A stretch of DNA of 64,000 bases. Source: Paralcaligenes sp. KSB-10. Lineage in GTDB: Bacteria; Pseudomonadota; Gammaproteobacteria; Burkholderiales; Burkholderiaceae_B. The notes under the pieces were generated by a model. It was given only the letters and a program-made list of their open reading frames with translations. It was not told the origin of the DNA and searched no databases. The position numbers and the translations under genes are program-made. Each line of letters opens with the position of its first letter. Positions within the stretch are counted from its first letter, which is position 1. The stretch is from positions 3,410,001 through 3,474,000 of the forward strand of contig NZ_CP089848.1 of NCBI RefSeq assembly GCF_021266465.1, in the 5' to 3' direction. Positions 57,241 through 64,000 of this stretch are shown one piece after another.

Positions 57241-58668
57241 TTATCCTTTTAAGGTTTGTTCTAATACGTGTAGAGCATGGTTAAGCTCGGATTGCTTGGA
57301 GCGAGCATCCGAAATTTTTCGCACGGCATGCAGCACCGTGGTGTGATCGCGCCCGCCGAACAAATCGCCGATTTCAGGCAGGCTTTTCTGGGTCAATTCT
57401 TTTGCCAGATACATGGCCACCTGGCGCGGCATGGCAATATTGGCAGGCCGGCGTTTCGAATACATGTCGGCCACCTTGATTTTATAAAAATCGGCAACGG
57501 TCTTTTGTATATTTTCGACGGTGATCTGGCCATTGGACACCGACAACAGGTCTTTGAGCGCGTCTTTGCACACCTCGACGGTCAGGACTTCGCGGCCATG
57601 GAAACGGGCATATGCCGATACCTTGCGCAATGCCCCCTCAAGCTCGCGCACATTGCTGCGCAGATGCTTGGCAATAAAAAAGGCGACTTCCTCGGGCATG
57701 GTGACACCCTCGGACTCGGCTTTGCGCAGCAGAATGGCCACCCGCATTTCCAGCTCGGGAGGTTCAATTGCCACGGTCAGGCCCGAATCGAAGCGGGAAA
57801 TCAGGCGGCTGTCGATATTGGCCAGCTCTTTGGGGTAGGTATCGGAGGTAATGATGATTTGCTTGCGCTGCGCCACCATGGCTTCGAAAGCGTAGAAAAA
57901 CTCTTCCTGGGTGCGATTCTTGCCGGCAAAAAACTGAATGTCGTCGATCAGCAACAAATCGAGCGAATGATAATAACGTTTGAACTCATCGAAAGCCTTG
58001 CGCTGATAGGCTTTGACTACATCGGACACGTATTGGTCGGCATGCACATAGCGCACGCGAGTACCGGCGCCGCCCAGCAGCAAGGCATTGCCTATGGCAT
58101 GGATAAGGTGGGTTTTGCCCAGGCCGACGCCGCCATATAAAAACAGGGGGTTATACGACACCCCCGGATTTTCCGCGACCTGCAGCGCCGCCGCGCGTGC
58201 CAGCTGGTTGGCCTTGCCGGTAACGAAGTTGTCGAAAGTCAGGTCGGTATTCAGGCGCGACCGATCGTGCATGGCCTCGGCGGCGACATTGGCCGCAACA
58301 TTGACTGTCGCGGCCGGCGCGGCGTCGGCCCGGGCGGGCGCCGCGCCAGCCCCTGGGGATTCGGGAGCGGAAACGGCCGCTGGGGCACGAGGGGCAGCGG
58401 CCGACGAAGACTGCGAGGACGAAGACGAGGCGAGTTCGAACACTACCTGCACAGGACGCTCGTACCACTCGGAGGCCAGGACTTCGATTTGGCGGGAAAA
58501 ATTTTTGCGCACCCAGTCCAGCTTGAATCGATTGGGCGCAGAAACCCGCAGTACCGCCTGCGCCGTATCGAACGCAAGGGGAACCAATGGGCGAATCCAT
58601 GCACTAATCTGCTGTGGGGGAAGGTCCTGCTCCAAACGTTGAACACAGGTCTGCCAAAAATCTTTCAT
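57241..58668 (-). CDS. dnaA: chromosomal replication initiator protein
   Basis: A 475-residue DnaA: N-terminal interaction domain ([28 protein letters not shown]), a long Ala/Ser/Pro-rich linker (about 90-140), an AAA+ core (Walker [11 protein letters not shown]; Walker [10 protein letters not shown]) and the C-terminal DNA-binding domain with [11 protein letters not shown]. It binds 9-mer boxes at oriC and opens the duplex. The start faces the divergent rpmH across a 401-base gene-free region containing a perfect DnaA box. Confidence 0.97.
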   Translation of the reverse strand: MKDFWQTCVQRLEQDLPPQQISAWIRPLVPLAFDTAQAVLRVSAPNRFKLDWVRKNFSRQIEVLASEWYERPVQVVFELASSSSSQSSSAAAPRAPAAVSAPESPGAGAAPARADAAPAATVNVAANVAAEAMHDRSRLNTDLTFDNFVTGKANQLARAAALQVAENPGVSYNPLFLYGGVGLGKTHLIHAIGNALLLGGAGTRVRYVHADQYVSDVVKAYQRKAFDEFKRYYHSLDLLLIDDIQFFAGKNRTQEEFFYAFEAMVAQRKQIIITSDTYPKELANIDSRLISRFDSGLTVAIEPPELEMRVAILLRKAESEGVTMPEEVAFFIAKHLRSNVRELEGALRKVSAYARFHGREVLTVEVCKDALKDLLSVSNGQITVENIQKTVADFYKIKVADMYSKRRPANIAMPRQVAMYLAKELTQKSLPEIGDLFGGRDHTTVLHAVRKISDARSKQSELNHALHVLEQTLKG

Positions 58669-59069
58669 TGTCTGCCGCTTCTGTAAACCTCGATTCTACC
58701 CTGTTGAGGGGGTAGTTATCCACAAGGCGGGCTCGGTTCGAGCCCTAGTATTTGTGCTAAGGGTTTGACTAAACGCGAATAATTTGATGAAATGATGGGC
58801 TTTTCAAGAATTTTTAACACCCAGGCGCTTATATTGGCACTTGTGTGGCGGCACGTATGGTGGCGCTTTGGCACCCATTCACGGCACCCGCATAAGTGCT
58901 GAAACGCAATGCCGGAAGGCGTTGCAGGCATTTCTCCCTTACGTACTGTATGTACAGGGCATGCTGTAGAAGGCATGCGCCTGACGCGTATCGGCGGCAA
59001 TTGTTGATGCAACACTGAATACGGTAAACATTTTACAGGCTCCTGGCAGCTCTTTTATTTGGATTATCC
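58669..59069. other. dnaA-rpmH intergenic region, probable oriC or origin-proximal site
   Basis: This 401-base gap has no gene. TTATCCACA at 58716-58724 is a perfect DnaA box, an AT-rich stretch lies at about 58750-58850, and a weaker TTATCCATG (59064-59072) overlaps the rpmH start. A short dyad-like region with GTACTGTATGTAC lies near 58940-58955. The position between dnaA and rpmH is where betaproteobacterial origins often lie. With only one good box, oriC might instead be nearby. Confidence 0.5.
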
Positions 59070-59204
59070 ATGCAACGCACTTACCAACCCTCCGTCACCC
59101 GCCGCAAGCGTACCCATGGCTTTCGAGTACGCATGAAAACCCGCGGTGGCCGTGCCGTGCTTAACGCGCGCCGTGCCAAAGGCCGTAAACGCCTGGCCGT
59201 TTAA
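59070..59204 (+). CDS. rpmH: 50S ribosomal protein L34
   Basis: A 44-residue, very basic protein: [20 protein letters not shown] then a lysine/arginine-rich tail ending GRKRLAV. This is the standard bL34 sequence and length. It starts the divergent operon rpmH-rnpA-yidD-yidC, opposite dnaA. Confidence 0.97.
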   Translation: MQRTYQPSVTRRKRTHGFRVRMKTRGGRAVLNARRAKGRKRLAV

Positions 59205-59249
59205 TAAGGCCTGCTGGCACTCGCAGCTAGCCTGTTGGCGCAAACGCCC

Positions 59250-59612
59250 ATGCGTGCGACGCTTCCTTCAGCGGCGCGCTTGCACCGCCCCTCGGAATAC
59301 GCCTCTGCCCTTAAAGGCAAGCGTATCGCCAGAGGGGCGTTGTTTGTTGTAACAACGCCTCGCGAAGCCCAGGTCGATGCAAGCTGCGCACGCCTGGGGC
59401 TGATTATTGCCAAGCGTTTTGCCGCCCGCGCCGTGACCCGCAATGCCATCAAGCGCGTCATCCGCGAGGCGTTTCGCCACCGGCGCCATGAATTGCCCTT
59501 GCACGACTTTGTGTTTCGGCTCCATTCCCGGGTCGATGCCGTCTCGCTGACAGGGCTGAAGCAAATCGTGCGCCAGGAAGTGGATGGCCTTCTGGATCGA
59601 GCCCTGCGATGA
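59250..59612 (+). CDS. rnpA: ribonuclease P protein component
   Basis: A 120-residue basic protein carrying the RnpA pattern: [19 protein letters not shown] near the N-terminus and the RNR-like motif [29 protein letters not shown]. It binds the RNase P RNA and helps mature tRNA 5' ends. ATG 59250 gives the usual start MRATLP; an in-frame TTG five codons upstream is possible. The stop overlaps yidD. Confidence 0.93.
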   Translation: MRATLPSAARLHRPSEYASALKGKRIARGALFVVTTPREAQVDASCARLGLIIAKRFAARAVTRNAIKRVIREAFRHRRHELPLHDFVFRLHSRVDAVSLTGLKQIVRQEVDGLLDRALR

Positions 59613-59842
59613 TGAAAGCAGTGTTGATCGCACCGATCCGGTTTTATCGGTATTTTCTCAGCCCCTGGCTGGGAAGAAGTTGTCGTTTTACCCCAACGTG
59701 CTCGGCCTACGCCATCGAAGCCATCGAAGTGCACGGGCCGCTGCGCGGTTTGTGGCTGGCGGCCAGACGCATTGGCCGTTGCCATCCCTGGTGTCCGGGT
59801 GGATTCGACCCGGTGCCGGACCCGAAGCACAAACACCGGTAG
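59609..59842 (+). CDS. yidD: membrane protein insertion efficiency factor
   Basis: A 77-residue YidD protein with the family core [32 protein letters not shown] and C-terminal [17 protein letters not shown], with its conserved cysteines. It is an inner-membrane-associated helper for protein insertion. It overlaps the rnpA stop (ATGATGA) and precedes yidC, the normal order. Confidence 0.95.
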   Translation: MMKAVLIAPIRFYRYFLSPWLGRSCRFTPTCSAYAIEAIEVHGPLRGLWLAARRIGRCHPWCPGGFDPVPDPKHKHR

Positions 59843-59965
59843 GTCCGGCGGTTCAAGCCCTTGACACGCCGCCGTTTTTTAGACGTTCTTCCGCTCATCT
59901 GCGATTCAGCTGAGCTACGTTAAACTGATGGGCTTTTTGCTCAGCTTTAACCTAATACAGGCGCT

Positions 59966-61663
59966 ATGGATATCCGACGCACCGTCCTCTGGATGATTTT
60001 CTCTTTCTCGCTGTTGCTCCTCTGGAACAACTGGCAGACTCATAACGGCAAGCCCTCGCTATTTGGAGGCAACCCGTTCGCAACTCAGACCGCCGAGGCC
60101 CCCAAGCCGGCGCCGGCTGCCAACGCGTCCGTGAACGCCAGCATCCCCTCCGGAATTCCAGCCGCGAAGACCGAGCCCCAGGCGGCGACTGTGCCCGGCA
60201 ATGCCCCGGCTCCTGCCAGCACCTCTGAAAAAGTCACCATCAAGACCGACGTCTACAAGCTGACTTTCGATACCTTGGGCGCACAACTGGTCAGGGCGGA
60301 ACTGCTCAAGTTCAACTCGCCCGAGCATCCCGACCAGCCCATGGTCTTGCTGGACGATTCCGGCCCGAACTCGACCTATCTTGTTCAAAGCGGCGTAGTC
60401 GGCGCTCCCCAGGGCCAAAGCTACCCCACGCACCTGACCCCATTCCACCTCGTGTCCTCGGGAGCCAGTTCCACCGGCGACTCGATCAAGGTGGTGTTCC
60501 AGGCCGAAAGCGATGGCGTCAAGGTTGTCAAGACCTATACGTTGTACAAGGATCGCTACGATATCGATGTACAAAGCGATATCTATAACCTGGGCAACAC
60601 GCCCATCAATCCTTCGCTGTACCTGCAGCTCACGCGCGACGGCAACGACCCCCCCAATACCTCGAAGTTCTATCACACGTTTACCGGCCCGGCGATCTAT
60701 TCCAGCGAAGACAAGTTCCAGAAAGCCAGCTTTTCCGATATCGAAAAGGGCAAGGCCAGCTACATCAAAAAGGCCAACAATGGCTGGATAGGCATTGTGC
60801 AGCACTACTTTGCCACCGCCTGGGTGCCACCGCAAGGCACCCTCCGACAAAACGAAATGCTGCACTTGTCGAACAATCTGTTTGCCGTGCGCTCCATCGA
60901 GCCGGTCGGCACGATCGATCCAGGCCAGCATCATGTTGTCGATTCGCGCCTCTGGGTTGGACCGCAAGATCAAAAGGCCATGAGCGCCCTGGCACCGGGC
61001 CTCGAGCTGGTGGTCGACTACGGTTGGCTCACCATTATTGCCAAGCCGCTGTTCAAGATCATGACCTGGCTGCACGCCCTGCTGGGCAACTGGGGCTGGA
61101 CGATCGTGGCGCTGACCCTGCTGATCAAAGCCGTGTTTTACCCGCTTTCGGCCGCCAGCTACCGCTCCATGGCCAAGATGAAACTGGTCGCCCCGCGGCT
61201 GAAATTGCTGAAAGACAAATTCGGCGACGACAAGGCCAAAATGAACGCGGCCATGATGGAAATGTACCGCACCGAGAAAATCAATCCTCTCGGCGGGTGC
61301 CTGCCCATGGTCATACAGATACCGGTCTTCATCTCGTTGTACTGGGTCTTGCTGGGCAGCGTGGAAATGCGCGGCGCTCCGTGGATACTCTGGATTCACG
61401 ATCTGTCGGTGCGCGACCCCTGGTTCATCCTGCCCGCCATCATGACGGCGACGATGTTCCTCCAGATCAAGCTCAACCCGGCGCCGCCAGACCCCATGCA
61501 GGCCAAGCTCATGCTGGTCATGCCCCTGGTGTTCGGTGGAATGATGTTCTTCTTCCCCGCCGGCCTGGCGCTGTATTACTGCATCAACAATGCCGTGTCG
61601 ATTGCACAGCAGCGCTACATCATGCACAAGCTCGATAAGGAAAACGCCGCCGCGCACCGTTAG
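59966..61663 (+). CDS. yidC: membrane protein insertase YidC
   Basis: A 565-residue YidC/OxaI insertase: an N-terminal helix (TVLWMIFSFSLLLLW, about 6-22), a low-complexity Ala/Pro linker, a large periplasmic beta domain (about 75-340), then five transmembrane helices with the cytoplasmic loop SMAKMKLVAPRLKLLKDKFGDDKAKMNAAMM. The hydrophilic groove Arg lies in the early insertase part. It integrates membrane proteins with or without SecYEG. It ends the rpmH operon; a strong hairpin follows. mnmE, often next in line, is absent here. Confidence 0.97.
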   Translation: MDIRRTVLWMIFSFSLLLLWNNWQTHNGKPSLFGGNPFATQTAEAPKPAPAANASVNASIPSGIPAAKTEPQAATVPGNAPAPASTSEKVTIKTDVYKLTFDTLGAQLVRAELLKFNSPEHPDQPMVLLDDSGPNSTYLVQSGVVGAPQGQSYPTHLTPFHLVSSGASSTGDSIKVVFQAESDGVKVVKTYTLYKDRYDIDVQSDIYNLGNTPINPSLYLQLTRDGNDPPNTSKFYHTFTGPAIYSSEDKFQKASFSDIEKGKASYIKKANNGWIGIVQHYFATAWVPPQGTLRQNEMLHLSNNLFAVRSIEPVGTIDPGQHHVVDSRLWVGPQDQKAMSALAPGLELVVDYGWLTIIAKPLFKIMTWLHALLGNWGWTIVALTLLIKAVFYPLSAASYRSMAKMKLVAPRLKLLKDKFGDDKAKMNAAMMEMYRTEKINPLGGCLPMVIQIPVFISLYWVLLGSVEMRGAPWILWIHDLSVRDPWFILPAIMTATMFLQIKLNPAPPDPMQAKLMLVMPLVFGGMMFFFPAGLALYYCINNAVSIAQQRYIMHKLDKENAAAHR

Positions 61664-61700
61664 CGACGCGGGCGGTTTCGGCGTCATACATAGGAAGAAG

Positions 61701-61738
61701 GAAAGGCCCCATGCGTCGGAAGGCGCATGGGGCCTTTC
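61701..61738 (+). terminator. terminator after yidC
   Basis: A perfect 15-bp stem (GAAAGGCCCCATGCG and its complement) with an eight-base loop. It lies 37 bases past the yidC stop, ends in CCTTTC and is followed by TATTCC. It closes the rpmH-yidC transcription unit and may also act in the other direction. Confidence 0.85.
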
Positions 61739-61929
61739 TATTCCAGATTGCCATATCTGAATCCAAAAACTTCATTGTTCCGGAATTCGGCAAATCTCCC
61801 AGGCTGAGCGCGCTTGCCGCATACTGTGACGCAGGCATTATCGGGCATTGGGTTATTCCCGATAGCAAATGTTTTAAGCTTAATGTAATTTAGGCGTTTT
61901 ACCTATAAAATCCCCGGTCAGGAGACACT

Positions 61930-63132
61930 ATGAAACCAGCTCGCAAGTCCGTCAAACGACGCAGTTTTCTACTCGGAAGCCTCTCGGCGGCGCTGCTCTG
62001 CGGCACACTCGCCAGCACGGCCAGCCTCGCGCAGGAACCCCTGAAAATCGGCTTTATCGGAACCCTGTCCGGGCCAGCCGGAGCACTCGGCCAAGACCAG
62101 TACGATGCCTTCATGCTGGCCATCAAGCAAAAGGGCGGCAAGCTGGGGGGCGTTCCGGTTACCGTCATCCGCGAAGACGACCAACTCAAGCCCGATGTCG
62201 GCGTACAGGCTGTCTCCAAGCTGATCAAAAGCGACCACGTACCTATCATTACCGGCGTCACGTTCTCCAACGTCATGATGGCCATACACAAGCCCATTAC
62301 CGAAGGCAAGGTATTCCTGATCGGCTCCAATGCCGGCCCGGCGCCGATCGCCGGCAAATCCTGCTCGCCCTACTTTTTCTCTACCTCCTGGGACAACGAC
62401 CAGCTGCACGAAGCGGGCGGCCAGCTCACGTCCGACCTGGGCTACAAGAACGTCTATGTCATGGCCCCGAACTACCAGGCGGGCCGCGACGCGGTCTCGG
62501 GCTTCAAGCGCGACTACACCGGCAAGATCATCGACGAGGTCTACACCCAGGTGAACCAGCCCGATTACTCGGCCGAAATCGCCCAGTTGCAAGCGGCCAA
62601 ACCCGACGCCGTCTATGTCTTCTACCCCGGCGGCATGGGCGTGAACTTCGTCAAGCAATACCGTCAGGCCGGTTTGCTGGGCAAGCTGCCCCTGGTGTCG
62701 GTCTCGACCATCGACGGCAGCACACTGCCCGCGCTCAAATCGCTGGCAGCGGGTGCCATTACCAGCGCACCCTATGCCCCGAATCTCGACAATCCGCAAA
62801 ACAAGCAATTTGTCGAAGCCTTCGTCAAGGCCTATAAGCGCCAACCGTCCATGTACGCAGCGCAATCCTATGATGCGGCCAATCTGCTCGACTCGGCGCT
62901 GGCCAAGGTCAAGGGCAATGTGTCCAACGCCGACGCCTTCCGCAGCGCACTCAAGGCGGCCGACTTCAAGTCCGTGCGCGGGGCATTCAAGTTCGCCTCG
63001 AACCAGTTTCCGGAAGCGGGCTTTTACCGGGTCGACGTTATCGATGGCGCCAATGGCGCCGAGCTCAAGGCAGTCAGCCCCATTCACATCCAGAAACGGG
63101 CCAACTTCGCCGCCGCCTGCCCGCTGAAATAG
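61930..63132 (+). CDS. branched-chain amino-acid-type ABC transporter substrate-binding protein
   Basis: A 400-residue periplasmic type-1 binding protein. The signal peptide contains a Tat-like SVKRRSFLLGS followed by a hydrophobic core and cleavage near SLAQ (residue 35). The mature start EPLKIGFIGTLSGPAGALGQDQYDAF is typical of LivJ/LivK-like receptors for amides, amino acids or aromatic acids. CAGGAGA precedes ATG. It is followed by a livH gene on the same strand, so it belongs to an importer extending beyond the window. The ligand is not predictable from sequence alone. Confidence 0.92.
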   Translation: MKPARKSVKRRSFLLGSLSAALLCGTLASTASLAQEPLKIGFIGTLSGPAGALGQDQYDAFMLAIKQKGGKLGGVPVTVIREDDQLKPDVGVQAVSKLIKSDHVPIITGVTFSNVMMAIHKPITEGKVFLIGSNAGPAPIAGKSCSPYFFSTSWDNDQLHEAGGQLTSDLGYKNVYVMAPNYQAGRDAVSGFKRDYTGKIIDEVYTQVNQPDYSAEIAQLQAAKPDAVYVFYPGGMGVNFVKQYRQAGLLGKLPLVSVSTIDGSTLPALKSLAAGAITSAPYAPNLDNPQNKQFVEAFVKAYKRQPSMYAAQSYDAANLLDSALAKVKGNVSNADAFRSALKAADFKSVRGAFKFASNQFPEAGFYRVDVIDGANGAELKAVSPIHIQKRANFAAACPLK

Positions 63133-63285
63133 CAAGGCAGGCACGGTGGCCCGTGCGGGCAGCCGCAATCGGTTCCGCCGATCCGGCTTGCGCGCATGGG
63201 CGCTTCTTGAACCCCCGGTGTCGGCACGCGCAGCGCGAGCCAGCGCCCAAGGCATAAGCAGGCCGAAGCGCCCCAGGAGTATTTT

Positions 63286-64000
63286 TTGAGCCTAGCTCTT
63301 TTTATCATCCAGGCCCTGAACGGCCTGCAACTCGGGGTCCTGCTGTTTCTCATGGCGGCAGGCCTGACCCTGGTTTTCGGCATCATGAATTTCGTCAACC
63401 TCGCCCATGGCTCTTTGTACATGATGGGCGCCTTCTTTGCCGCCTCCATCTACAATTACACTGGCTCATTCCTGCTGGCGGCGCTCTTGCTGATTCCGGC
63501 CATGCTGGCACTGGGGCTGCTCGTTGAATGGGTGGCGCTCAAGAAGCTCTATCAGCGCGATCACCTCGACCAGGTACTGGCCACGTTCGGGCTGATCCTG
63601 TTTTTCAATGAGCTGGCCCGCATGATCTGGGGGCCTTCGCCCTATTACATGGAAGTGCCCGAATTTCTGAGCGGCGCCATCAATCTGTTTGGCATTTCCT
63701 ATCCGGCCTATCGGTTCGTCATCATTACCGCCGGCCTGCTCGTCGCCCTGGGCTGTTACCTGCTGGTGCATAAAACCCGCATCGGCATGCTGATCCGCGC
63801 CGGATCCACCAACCGGACCATGGTGGGCGTGCTCGGCGTCAATATTGTCCTGCTCAATTCCATGCTGTTTGCGCTGGGCGCGGTGCTGGCGGGCATCGCC
63901 GGCCTGCTGGCCGGACCGATACTGTCGGTTCAGGCCGGCATGGGCGAACCCATACTGATCCTGACCATGGTGGTCATTGTCATCGGCGGCATCGGGTCGA
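63286..64000 (+). CDS. livH: branched-chain amino-acid-type ABC permease (LivH-like), partial
   Basis: An open frame starts at TTG 63286, preceded by AGGAG (63275-63279), and continues to the window end without a stop (238 codons). The translation begins MSLALFIIQALNGLQLGVLLFLMAAGLTLVFGIMNFVNLAHGSLYMMGAFFAA, the N-terminal signature of LivH permeases, and contains the cytoplasmic loop KTRIGMLIRAGSTNRTMVGVLGVN. The C-terminus is missing. It lies 153 bases behind the binding protein gene; a small GCACGG/CCGTGC hairpin at 63141-63156 lies between them. Confidence 0.93.
   Translation, partial: MSLALFIIQALNGLQLGVLLFLMAAGLTLVFGIMNFVNLAHGSLYMMGAFFAASIYNYTGSFLLAALLLIPAMLALGLLVEWVALKKLYQRDHLDQVLATFGLILFFNELARMIWGPSPYYMEVPEFLSGAINLFGISYPAYRFVIITAGLLVALGCYLLVHKTRIGMLIRAGSTNRTMVGVLGVNIVLLNSMLFALGAVLAGIAGLLAGPILSVQAGMGEPILILTMVVIVIGGIGS

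Noticed and set aside
56063-57346. 427-codon plus-strand open frame across dnaN
   Set aside because: Antisense shadow of an intact, well-recognised dnaN.
61969-63255. 428-codon minus-strand open frame across the binding-protein gene
   Set aside because: It is antisense to a clear LivK-like gene, has no recognisable fold and arises from GC-rich codon bias.

Overview
The window looks like a chromosomal segment of a betaproteobacterium of the Alcaligenaceae (Bordetella/Pusillimonas/Achromobacter type). This is inferred from the Bug-type tripartite-tricarboxylate receptor, the replication-origin cluster gyrB-dnaN-dnaA facing rpmH-rnpA-yidD-yidC, the GC-rich codon use and many Alcaligenaceae-like hypothetical proteins. 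I cannot fix the species without a search. The window opens inside an ArnT-like glycosyltransferase gene and closes inside a livH gene.

Layout. 1-4.9 kb: the partial membrane glycosyltransferase, then a minus-strand catabolic-looking cluster (GntR/FCD regulator, DUF1185 protein, alpha/beta hydrolase, Bug receptor) with two related operator-like sites. 5.1-8.9 kb: a nitrate-type ABC importer (NrtA, NrtB, NrtC) and a YfcF-like glutathione transferase. 9.0-9.6 kb: a gene-free stretch with two nested palindromic repeat cassettes that share a 91-bp core in opposite orientations. 9.6-13.7 kb: a GH114-like lipoprotein and an overlapping pair of acid-type serine peptidases (S53 and S10). 14-24 kb: a 2837-residue cyclic beta-1,2-glucan synthase and an MFS exporter. 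24-36.6 kb: three diguanylate cyclases interspersed with an aldo/keto reductase, two acetyltransferases, a CrtI-like oxidase, a beta-carbonic anhydrase and several hypotheticals. 36.7-38.8 kb: a DUF2130 nuclease-fold protein and an ABC ATPase with altered catalytic motifs.

The most interesting region is 39058-53580, a complete 14.5-kb Tn7-like transposon. Its ends match over 22 of 25 bp (TGT...ACA), and further TTGGCCA-type repeats lie just inside each end. A tightly overlapping tnsA-tnsB-tnsC-tniQ operon supplies a PD-(D/E)XK endonuclease, a DDE transposase, an AAA+ regulator and a long TnsD-like target selector. The right end lies 5 bp beyond the gyrB stop codon, so the 3' end of gyrB is the probable attachment site. 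The cargo is defence-like: a PD-(D/E)XK protein and a HEPN/Abi_C protein directly behind tniQ, a BglII-like endonuclease convergent with an MT-A70 methyltransferase, three antitoxin-like genes without recognisable toxins, and an OLD-family ATPase-nuclease. A small DUF6471-like protein divergent from tnsA, with two 11-bp direct repeats 20 bp apart between them, is a candidate regulator of transposition.

To the right, the gyrB-dnaN-dnaA genes, a probable oriC region and rpmH-rnpA-yidD-yidC form the conserved origin cluster. It is followed by a terminator and the start of a branched-chain amino-acid-type ABC importer.
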